From Candidatus Bathyarchaeota archaeon (GTDB lineage Archaea; Thermoproteota; Bathyarchaeia; Bathyarchaeales; Bathyarchaeaceae): a stretch of DNA of 9,507 nucleotides. Under the pieces are notes generated by a model. The model was not told where the DNA came from, ran no database searches, and saw only the letters and a list, made by a program, of their open reading frames with translations. Positions 1 through 5,897 of the stretch are shown here, piece after piece. Location: positions 1,006,035 to 1,015,541 of the forward strand of contig CP070791.1 in the NCBI GenBank assembly GCA_020346825.1. Direction: 5' to 3'. Position 1 is the first letter of the stretch. Each line of letters begins with the position of its first letter. Made by a program: the position numbers and the translations under genes.

Positions 1-2
1 TT

Positions 3-446
3 CTTCTTTTTGGATTAATTTCTGGAGCTACTACGTCAAGTATTGCTTTTCTCGCCATTCTTGTACGCAGTGGTGATGTCATTAGTTCTTTGATGAAGGG
101 TCTAGCAGAGTTCTCAACAATTTTGGGAATGGCCCTAGGCCTGGTGTTGTTAAGAACCACAAAGTTCAACAAACTCGCCTCATTTACCTTCGGAATTTCA
201 TCGCGAGCTCTTATCATGATCTGCATGAACCTGATACTGATCTTTGCAGGGGTGTTGACCCTCTATGGAACCTATGCGGAGATACCCGTTGTAGTAAGTC
301 TATTGGTTGGAGCCTTCAATGCTATTCAAGGATCTCTCAGCATACTGGGCGGATACTTCATTCACGAAGCATTGATACGTAGGGCTCCTTCATTAATTTC
401 GAGAACAAAGGTAAAACAGAATTCGGAGAATGAGGAATTAGGCTAG
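3..446 (+). CDS. Multi-pass membrane protein, 5' truncated, function unknown
   Basis: The reading frame is open from the window edge to a TAG at 444-446, so the gene starts outside the window; the internal TTG at 90 and ATG at 93 are unlikely to be the true start because hydrophobic coding sequence continues upstream of them. The 147 visible residues contain about four hydrophobic segments (roughly residues 1-20, 35-51, 67-90 and 93-120), which predicts an integral membrane protein. The last 25 or so residues are polar and charged (IRRAPS...TKVKQNSENEELG) and look like a soluble tail. I see no catalytic motif and do not recognise the family. The next gene begins 57 bp later with its own promoter-like element, so the two need not be co-transcribed. 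Confidence 0.65.
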   Translation, partial: LLFGLISGATTSSIAFLAILVRSGDVISSLMKGLAEFSTILGMALGLVLLRTTKFNKLASFTFGISSRALIMICMNLILIFAGVLTLYGTYAEIPVVVSLLVGAFNAIQGSLSILGGYFIHEALIRRAPSLISRTKVKQNSENEELG

Positions 447-474
447 ATCCCGGTTGCTGCAATTGCTGGAAAAG

Positions 475-482
475 GTTTTAAA
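475..482 (+). promoter_or_regulatory. TATA-like box upstream of the coiled-coil gene
   Basis: The sequence GTTTTAAA is centred about 25 bp upstream of the GTG at 503. That is the usual archaeal distance from box A to the transcription start, so it fits a leaderless mRNA beginning at or very near this GTG. There is no Shine-Dalgarno sequence in between. Confidence 0.45.
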
Positions 483-502
483 GATTCGATTCAATCGTTA
501 AC

Positions 503-1771
503 GTGAAGAGTGGAATCAAGGTTATGTCTGAGACTCTTGAGATACCGCTCAAAGAGACCAAGGAATGGTTGGAGCAAGAGACACTTTCTATAGTTGAACC
601 TCTCAGATTTGGAGGGAAAAAACTTCTTGATGGAGTCAGAGCTAAACTTGATGCTGTTATAGAAACCTCAGATAAATTGTTGGATGATGCCGAAAGAGAG
701 ATCGCGAAAGGCAGCCGTAAGACTTATCGTCGAGCCAAAATTATGGTCAAATTTACCAAGAACACCTCGGAAATGATTGAAGAGACAATAATTCCTGAAG
801 AGATTTCTCAAGAAAGTCTTAGTACAATTGTTGAAGAACTGGACAACGTCCTTGGGACGGTTGTTCGCGAGAGGGAGAAGTGGTTTCCGGCAGTCTCACC
901 GTTTTTCATAATTGACCGCCGAAGATTTGATGTCGCACTAAAAAGAGCTATGGATTCGCTTAAAGAGCTACGTTCCTTTTCATCAGAAGAATACTCGATG
1001 GCTGCAGATGTAGAGACGGTTTTTTCTCGGATTGACAAACTCAGTAACTCATTAGATGAGTTAAGCCAAATTGAAAAGAACAAAAAAAGGATGGAGCTCA
1101 GAAAGGAGACCCTTGAAAAAAAGATTGAAGAAACACAGCAGCTAATTACGGCAACTCGAGGTCAAAATGAGATAGTCGAGCTTGCTCAACTAAATGAGGA
1201 GATTAAAGATCTGGAAGAGAAGGTGAAGCATAATCTGCGTTATCTTCAAAAACCCTTTCTCAAACTTCAAAGCCTCGTTTTGAGTTCCCGATACAATCTC
1301 TTTCTTGATGAACAAAGGAAACTTGAAGATTACCTAAACAAACCCTTCAAGGCCCTCGCCACCGAGGAAGGGGGGTATCCCCTGCTCAGAAAGATTCTTC
1401 AGAAGATGGATAATGCAATTGCTCAGGGAAAACTAAGATTAAAGAAAAGCCGTTTGAAGAAAGCCCAAGATCAACTAGACAAAATCCTCAACAGCAATAC
1501 CTTACTCTCCCTACATCAGAGTTGCATGGAGGCCTTCGCAAAAAAACAGGAGCTCTCAACATCAAGAACAATAACCAAATCTAGAAAAGAACTGACCCAA
1601 CTTCAAAGAACCTTAAAGGGATTACAGAAAAGAAGGGAACTTCTGACCTCCAAAGACTCCGTTTTGGATAGGAGAATCAAAAAAGATTCAAAAAGAATTG
1701 AAGCTGAAAAAAAAGAGCTGGAAAATATTATCTTTGAACTGACTGACGAGAGTGTTAGAATTTTGTTGTAG
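503..1771 (+). CDS. Coiled-coil protein of unknown function
   Basis: This 422-residue protein is very rich in Lys, Glu, Leu and Arg. Two long stretches have heptad-like spacing of Leu/Ile and look like coiled coils, roughly residues 170-250 and 345-412. An N-terminal helical region (about 30-125) and a middle segment (about 250-320) are more varied. There is no signal peptide, membrane segment, Walker motif or metal-binding cysteine cluster; the only cysteine is C341. The GTG at 503 is preferred because a TATA-like box lies about 25 bp upstream; ATG 524 (residue 8) is the alternative. Long coiled coils suggest a structural, scaffolding or chromosome-associated role, but that is only inference and I do not recognise the family. 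The gene is separated by 163 bp from the redox operon and probably forms its own transcript. Confidence 0.8.
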   Translation: MKSGIKVMSETLEIPLKETKEWLEQETLSIVEPLRFGGKKLLDGVRAKLDAVIETSDKLLDDAEREIAKGSRKTYRRAKIMVKFTKNTSEMIEETIIPEEISQESLSTIVEELDNVLGTVVREREKWFPAVSPFFIIDRRRFDVALKRAMDSLKELRSFSSEEYSMAADVETVFSRIDKLSNSLDELSQIEKNKKRMELRKETLEKKIEETQQLITATRGQNEIVELAQLNEEIKDLEEKVKHNLRYLQKPFLKLQSLVLSSRYNLFLDEQRKLEDYLNKPFKALATEEGGYPLLRKILQKMDNAIAQGKLRLKKSRLKKAQDQLDKILNSNTLLSLHQSCMEAFAKKQELSTSRTITKSRKELTQLQRTLKGLQKRRELLTSKDSVLDRRIKKDSKRIEAEKKELENIIFELTDESVRILL

Positions 1772-1797
1772 ACTAAGCTATTGCAAGTCCAGGAACC

Positions 1798-1820
1798 AGG
1801 TTTTATCCGTTTTCTATTCT
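1798..1820 (+). terminator. Possible T-rich transcription terminator
   Basis: A pyrimidine-rich run with several T-tracts (GGTTTTATCCGTTTTCTATT) begins about 27 bp after the coiled-coil gene stops. Archaeal intrinsic termination relies mainly on such T-tracts, without a required hairpin. Assignment is by position and composition only. Confidence 0.3.
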
Positions 1821-1843
1821 AGAGTTTAAGTAGTAAACTGAAT

Positions 1844-1890
1844 GCGGCCGCGCATCTAGAACAGGCGCGCGCTCATCATGCACAGGTAGC
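1844..1890. other. GC-rich intergenic island sharing short inverted words with 5803-5819
   Basis: Within an AT-rich spacer lies a patch containing GCGGCCGC (1844-1851), CGCGCATC (1849-1856), GCGCGCGCT (1865-1873) and CAGGTAGC (1883-1890). The spacer just after the operon (5803-5819) carries GATGCGCG and GCTACCTG, the reverse complements of two of these words, plus another GCGCGCGCT. The island sits just upstream of the TATA-like box of the redox operon, where a regulator or TFB-associated factor could bind. Whether it is an operator, a degenerate interspersed repeat or chance is not decidable from one copy pair. Confidence 0.3.
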
Positions 1891-1899
1891 TCTAAAACC

Positions 1900-1908
1900 T
1901 TTATTTAG
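1900..1908 (+). promoter_or_regulatory. TATA-like box for the NuoE/NuoF/FrhB operon
   Basis: TTTATTTAG is centred about 31 bp before the TTG at 1935, preceded by an A-rich stretch (TCTAAAA) that could serve as a BRE-like region. A start site near 1930-1935 would give a leaderless or nearly leaderless transcript. No other promoter-like element is visible before the downstream two genes, which follow with gaps of 18 and 12 bp. Confidence 0.45.
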
Positions 1909-1934
1909 AAGAAAAGCAATCACATACTTTTCTA

Positions 1935-2408
1935 TTGCAGAGGCAGTTGACAAAGATGATTGTGGATCGAATAGACGAGATAATAAGTAAATACAAGAAT
2001 GAAGAAGGGGTCTTGATACAGTTACTGCTAGATATTCAGCGCGAGTTCAGCTGGATACCAAAGAAAGCGATAAAAAGAATAAGCGACACGCTCAAGATTC
2101 CGGTAAGCCAAATCTACAGGGTTGCAAGCTTCTACACAGCACTAAACCTCACAAAGAGAGGGCGTCACCTAATTAGAGTATGCGTTGGTACTGCCTGTTA
2201 CGTGCGAGGTGGACCAAGAATTCTGGATTCCATAGAGCGTATACTGGGCGTTAAGGATGGAGAAACCACAAGCGACGAGAAGTTTACCTTAGAGACCGTC
2301 AACTGCCTTGGTTGCTGCGCCCTAGGGCCTGTCATCGAAGTTGATGGGCAATATCATGGAAAGCTCTCATCTGCAAACGTTGAGAAGATTATTTCCGGTT
2401 ATAGTTAG
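1935..2408 (+). CDS. NuoE/HydC-like [2Fe-2S] subunit
   Basis: This 157-residue protein has the size and fold signature of the 24-kDa complex I subunit (NuoE, HydC, HoxE). An N-terminal helical part (about 1-75, with IPKKAIKRISDTLKIP and YRVASFYTAL typical of the family) precedes a thioredoxin-like [2Fe-2S] domain. The cluster ligands are C83 and C88 (CVGTAC) and C124 and C128 (CLGCC), the standard CxxxxC...CxxxC pattern. It should act in the cytoplasm as an electron-transfer partner of the FMN subunit encoded next. In HydABC-type bifurcating enzymes the equivalent [2Fe-2S] cluster lies beside the FMN. The start is probably TTG 1935, which fits the TATA-like box; TTG 1947 or ATG 1956 are alternatives that lose only 4 or 7 residues. 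First gene of a three-gene operon. Confidence 0.93.
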   Translation: MQRQLTKMIVDRIDEIISKYKNEEGVLIQLLLDIQREFSWIPKKAIKRISDTLKIPVSQIYRVASFYTALNLTKRGRHLIRVCVGTACYVRGGPRILDSIERILGVKDGETTSDEKFTLETVNCLGCCALGPVIEVDGQYHGKLSSANVEKIISGYS

Positions 2409-2410
2409 TA

Positions 2411-2426
2411 AAAGGAATGAAAAGGT
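2411..2426 (+). promoter_or_regulatory. Purine-rich ribosome-binding region of the NuoF-like gene
   Basis: The short spacer AAAGGAATGAAAAGGT between the NuoE-like stop and ATG 2427 contains a GGA and a GGT core complementary to the anti-SD end of archaeal 16S rRNA. It supports ATG 2427 as start of an internal operon gene, unlike the leaderless first gene. Confidence 0.4.
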
Positions 2427-4361
2427 ATGAACAAATTGAAATCTCCTTCTGATTTGGAAAAACTCAGAAAGGATATATTAACCAAAAGAGATCCTAAACG
2501 GCTAGCTATTTCAGTGTGTGTAAGCACAGGTTGTCAAGCTCTTGGTGCTCAGAAAGTCCTTGAGGCTTTTAAGGAAGAGATTAGGAAGCACGGCTTGAAA
2601 GGTGAAGTAGATATTAAGGAAACCGGTTGCCTAGGCTTCTGCGAAAAAGGCCCAAGAGTAGTTATCTATCCTGAAGAGGTTTTCTATTTCCAAGTGAAAC
2701 CAACCGACGTACCAGAAATCGTATCAAAGACGTTGATCAACAATGAAATTGTTGAAAGATTGCTTTACACGGATCCAACAACTGGCGAAACAACTAGACA
2801 TCTATCTGAAATTCCATTCTATAAGTATCAAAACAGACTGCTTTTGGGGAACAACAATAAAATCGACCCTAAAGAGATAAAAGATTACATAGCACTTGGC
2901 GGTTACGCGGCATTAGCAAAAGTTCTTTTTCAAATGACGCCTGAACAAGTATTGGAAGAGATAAGAAAATCTAAACTTCGTGGGCGTGGTGGAGGTGGCT
3001 TCCCAACACACCGAAAATGGGAGTCCACACGAAATGCGCCAGGAGAGCCCAAATACGTCATCGTCAACTGCGACGAAGGTGATCCGGGAGCCTTTATGAA
3101 CCGCGCACTAATGGAAGGAAACCCGCATTCCATCCTTGAAGGACTCATAATAGGCGCTTATGCTATAGGCTCTCATGAGGGATTCAACTATGTACGTCAA
3201 GAATATCCTCTAGCAGTAGAAAATATGGAAATAGCTATAAAACAAGCTGAAAACATCGGATTGCTAGGCAAAGACATCCTCGGTTCAGGTTTTGATTTTG
3301 AAGTCAAGCTTCATAGAGGAGCGGGAGCTTTTGTCTCCGGCGAGTCAAGCGCCTTGATGACGGCAATAGAAGGAAACGTGGGCGAACCAAGACCCAAATA
3401 TGTCCACACTTCCGAAAAAGGGATCTGGGGGAAGCCGAGCACATTAAACAATGTTGAGACTTGGGCCAACATACCCCTTATAATAAACAACGGTGCTGAA
3501 TGGTTTGCGTCCATCGGCACCGCAGGTAGCACAGGCACCAAAATATTTGCTTTAGCGGGCAAAGTAAACAACACTGGTTTGGTTGAAGTTCCTATGGGGC
3601 TGACGTTGAGGGACATCATCTACAAAGTAGGTGGCGGGATCCGAAACAGAAAGAAGTTCAAAGGTGTTCAGACTGGCGGTCCCTCTGGAGGTGTCATTCC
3701 TGAGCAGTATTTGGATTCCCCAGTAGATTTTGACGAACTCAAAAAGCTAGGTTCGATGATGGGCTCTGGTGGAATGATTGTAATGGATGAAGATACCTGT
3801 ATGGTGGAGTTAGCTCGCTACTTTGTTAATTTCTTATGTGATGAATCCTGCGGCAAGTGTGTACCTTGTCGAGAAGGGTTGAAGCAAGCCAGAAAAATAT
3901 TGAACGGGATTGTTGCTGGAAAAGGAGAAGAGGAAGATATCAAAACGCTTGGAGAGATAGCGGAGGTAACTAGCGTTTCTTCCCTTTGCGCTTTAGGAAC
4001 AACATCTGCGAATCCTTTGCTAACCACTCTTCGATACTTCAAAGATGAGTATGAAGCACACATATATGAAAAAAGGTGCCCCGCATTGATGTGCAAAGAA
4101 TTAATATCCTATTACATTAACCCGGAAAAGTGTCAAGCGTGCATGATTTGCTTTAGGAATTGTCCAGTGGATGCAGTAATCGGAGAAAAGAGGGAAATTC
4201 ACGTCATTGATCAATCGAAATGTATCAAATGCGGGAGTTGCTATGATTTGTGTCCGCCAAAATTTGAAGCAGTGACAATAATGTCTGGTGAACCGGTCCC
4301 CCCACCAATCCCCAAAGAAGAGAGACTGGTTAAAAGAGTGAGAAAGGAGAACCCGGACTAG
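2427..4361 (+). CDS. NuoF/HydB-type FMN and Fe-S subunit, probable NAD(P)H-binding
   Basis: This 644-residue protein has the full HydB/HndC layout, longer than the roughly 445-residue E. coli NuoF. Residues 27-110 form a thioredoxin-like [2Fe-2S] domain (C31, C36, C68, C72). The NuoF core follows: FMN-binding GRGGGGFPTHRKW (186-198) and NCDEGDPGAF (214-223), the nucleotide-binding GAGAFVSGESSAL (298-310), an SLBB-like region (about 388-440), and an N3-type [4Fe-4S] cluster at C475, C478, C481 and C521. H545, C551 and C556 (HIYEKRCPALMC) match the linker that, from memory, holds zinc in HydB-type subunits. The C-terminus is a two-cluster ferredoxin (C569/572/575/579 and C599/602/605/609). It should oxidise or reduce NAD(P)H at FMN and exchange electrons with ferredoxin-like carriers. 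Canonical CGEE in the nucleotide pocket is SGES here (Ser307 replaces Glu), which may alter NADH/NADPH preference. Confidence 0.95.
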   Translation: MNKLKSPSDLEKLRKDILTKRDPKRLAISVCVSTGCQALGAQKVLEAFKEEIRKHGLKGEVDIKETGCLGFCEKGPRVVIYPEEVFYFQVKPTDVPEIVSKTLINNEIVERLLYTDPTTGETTRHLSEIPFYKYQNRLLLGNNNKIDPKEIKDYIALGGYAALAKVLFQMTPEQVLEEIRKSKLRGRGGGGFPTHRKWESTRNAPGEPKYVIVNCDEGDPGAFMNRALMEGNPHSILEGLIIGAYAIGSHEGFNYVRQEYPLAVENMEIAIKQAENIGLLGKDILGSGFDFEVKLHRGAGAFVSGESSALMTAIEGNVGEPRPKYVHTSEKGIWGKPSTLNNVETWANIPLIINNGAEWFASIGTAGSTGTKIFALAGKVNNTGLVEVPMGLTLRDIIYKVGGGIRNRKKFKGVQTGGPSGGVIPEQYLDSPVDFDELKKLGSMMGSGGMIVMDEDTCMVELARYFVNFLCDESCGKCVPCREGLKQARKILNGIVAGKGEEEDIKTLGEIAEVTSVSSLCALGTTSANPLLTTLRYFKDEYEAHIYEKRCPALMCKELISYYINPEKCQACMICFRNCPVDAVIGEKREIHVIDQSKCIKCGSCYDLCPPKFEAVTIMSGEPVPPPIPKEERLVKRVRKENPD

Positions 4362-4373
4362 GGGCAAAAAGCG

Positions 4374-5792
4374 ATGGAAGAACAAAGCGAAAAAGAGATT
4401 ACATTACAGATTGATGGTGTTGAGGTCAAAGCTAAAGAAGGAGAAACCATTTTAGATGCCGCAAAAAAAGTCGGCATAAACATTATTACACTCTGTCATC
4501 ATCAAGCTCTTTCTCCTTTTGGTGCTTGCCGCGTATGCTCTGTGGAGATAACGGATAATCGAGGAAGAAAAAGGATTGTGACTTCCTGCAATTACCCTGT
4601 TTACGAAGGACTCACAGTTGATACACGGTCTGAAAAAGTGATACGAACTCGCAAATTGCTCCTTGAGTTGCTGTTAGCTCGATGCCCAAAAGTTAAGAAG
4701 ATTCAGGATTTAGCAGGAGCATATGGCATTCGAAAGCCGAGATTGTGGATCGAAGACGAAGAGGAGGATTGTATCCTCTGCGGCTTATGCGCCCGTGTTT
4801 GTGAAGAACTGATTGGCGTGTCAGCCATTAACTTTGCAAATCGAGGGGTCGAACGTGAAGTTACTGCTCCTTACGATGCCCTGTCCGATGATTGTATTGG
4901 CTGTGGTGCCTGCGCTATCGTATGCCCAACAGATTCGAAAAGAATTAGGATAAACACGTATCCAATGCTGGAAGAAGACATAAGAAAAGTAGAAGAGAAA
5001 TTCTTGAAAGGAACAAGAGACAAAGATCTAGGTGTTTACACTGACATATTTGCGGCAAAAAGCTCAGTAGATGGACAAGATGGTGGAATGGCTACTGCAT
5101 TATTGATTTCAGGCATGCAAAAAGGTTTGATTGATGCTGCTATAGTAGTACAGCGAAAAGAAGGCTACAAAGCTGAAGCAATAACAGTAGAAGATATCGA
5201 CGGAATAATGAAAGCAAAAGGGACAAAATATTCGAGGGTTAAGATGATGTCAAAATTAGAAGAGCTAATAAAAAAGGGGAAGAGGAAGGTTGCAATTGTT
5301 GGCACCCCTTGTGAGGTCCGAGCGGCTAGAAAGATACAACAAATCCTGCTGCGTGATTATCCAACTGTAGAAATCATCATTCTGGGATTGTTTTGCTATG
5401 AATCCTTCATTTATGAAAAGCTAAAGGAAGAGACAAGAAAGTTGTTGGGCGTTGATTTGGACAAAGCAGAGAAGACGCAGATAAGTAAAGGAAAGTACAT
5501 CGTGGAGATTGAAGGAAAGGCATATTCCTGTAGTGTAAGAAAGCTTAGCAAAGCCGTTGAGGAAGGATGTGAGTATTGTAATGACTTCGTTTCGAAGCTT
5601 GCTGATGTTTCCATTGGCTCAGTGGGAAGCATGGAAGGCTATTCAACGGTGATAGTGAGGTCAGATGTGGGAAAAAAACTGCTAGAGGATGTCAAATTCA
5701 TTAAGGGAGACGTTAAGAAAGAAGAGATTGCAAAACTGTCTGTTCTAAAAGAGAAGAGGGCAAAAAAGCATTTCGCTCCTATAATACAATAG
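4374..5792 (+). CDS. Fusion of NuoG/HoxU-like Fe-S module with FrhB-type F420 oxidoreductase domain
   Basis: This 472-residue protein joins two modules. Residues 8-85 are a plant-type [2Fe-2S] domain with ligands C41, C52, C55 and C72. The NuoG His-Cys3 cluster motif expected near 95-120 is absent; only C104 remains in LLARCPKVKK. Residues 130-190 hold two [4Fe-4S] clusters (C133/136/139/143 and C174/177/180/184). From about 220 to the end is an FrhB/FdhB-like flavoprotein domain: GGMATALLISGMQKGLIDAA (237-256), AKGTKYSRV (281-289), VGTPCEVRAARK (309-320), GLFCYE (338-343), CEYCNDF (399-405) and ADVSIGSVGS (410-419). FrhB-type proteins bind FAD and usually reduce or oxidise F420, although some relatives use ferredoxin and other substrates. 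C313, C341, C399 and C402 are candidate ligands for a further cluster. The module would accept electrons from the NuoEF-like pair and pass them to F420. ATG 4374 follows the previous stop by 12 bp, with GGGG about 9 bp upstream. Confidence 0.92.
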   Translation: MEEQSEKEITLQIDGVEVKAKEGETILDAAKKVGINIITLCHHQALSPFGACRVCSVEITDNRGRKRIVTSCNYPVYEGLTVDTRSEKVIRTRKLLLELLLARCPKVKKIQDLAGAYGIRKPRLWIEDEEEDCILCGLCARVCEELIGVSAINFANRGVEREVTAPYDALSDDCIGCGACAIVCPTDSKRIRINTYPMLEEDIRKVEEKFLKGTRDKDLGVYTDIFAAKSSVDGQDGGMATALLISGMQKGLIDAAIVVQRKEGYKAEAITVEDIDGIMKAKGTKYSRVKMMSKLEELIKKGKRKVAIVGTPCEVRAARKIQQILLRDYPTVEIIILGLFCYESFIYEKLKEETRKLLGVDLDKAEKTQISKGKYIVEIEGKAYSCSVRKLSKAVEEGCEYCNDFVSKLADVSIGSVGSMEGYSTVIVRSDVGKKLLEDVKFIKGDVKKEEIAKLSVLKEKRAKKHFAPIIQ

Positions 5793-5802
5793 ATGAACAA
5801 TC

Positions 5803-5819
5803 GATGCGCGCGCTACCTG
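5803..5819. other. GC-rich intergenic motif downstream of the redox operon
   Basis: GATGCGCGCGCTACCTG lies 10 bp after the operon stop codon. It repeats GCGCGCGCT from 1865-1873 in the same orientation, and its two ends are inverse matches to CGCGCATC (1849-1856) and CAGGTAGC (1883-1890). The pair brackets the three-gene redox operon. Role unknown. Confidence 0.3.
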
Positions 5820-5868
5820 ATACAAGAAAACTTGCAGATTGAACACAGCCAATATTAGGAAGCTGAAG

Positions 5869-5877
5869 GTTTATCTA
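5869..5877 (+). promoter_or_regulatory. TATA-like box upstream of the phosphatase gene
   Basis: GTTTATCTA is centred about 25 bp upstream of ATG 5898 but only about 16 bp upstream of GTG 5889. The archaeal box A to start-site distance therefore favours a leaderless transcript starting at ATG 5898. Confidence 0.45.
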
Positions 5878-5897
5878 ATTTCAAACACGTGAGAAAC

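Noticed and set aside
808..1083. Minus-strand open frame opposite the coiled-coil gene
   Set aside because: Ser/Leu-rich low-complexity translation typical of the reverse of a Glu/Lys/Arg-rich gene; no independent support.
1844..1872. GCGGCCGC, TCTAGA and GCGCGC sites close together, resembling a cloning linker
   Set aside because: No adjoining vector sequence is seen, the surrounding sequence carries a plausible native promoter, and a related GC-rich word occurs at 5806-5814. Chance or a native repeat is likelier, although read coverage would settle it.
2930..4096. Open frames on the minus strand opposite the NuoF-like gene
   Set aside because: They are antisense shadows of a strongly conserved coding sequence, with no recognisable domain or promoter.
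4374..5792. Possibility that the third operon gene is a NuoG or formate dehydrogenase alpha subunit
   Set aside because: No molybdopterin-binding domain follows the Fe-S module; the C-terminal half matches FrhB-type motifs instead.
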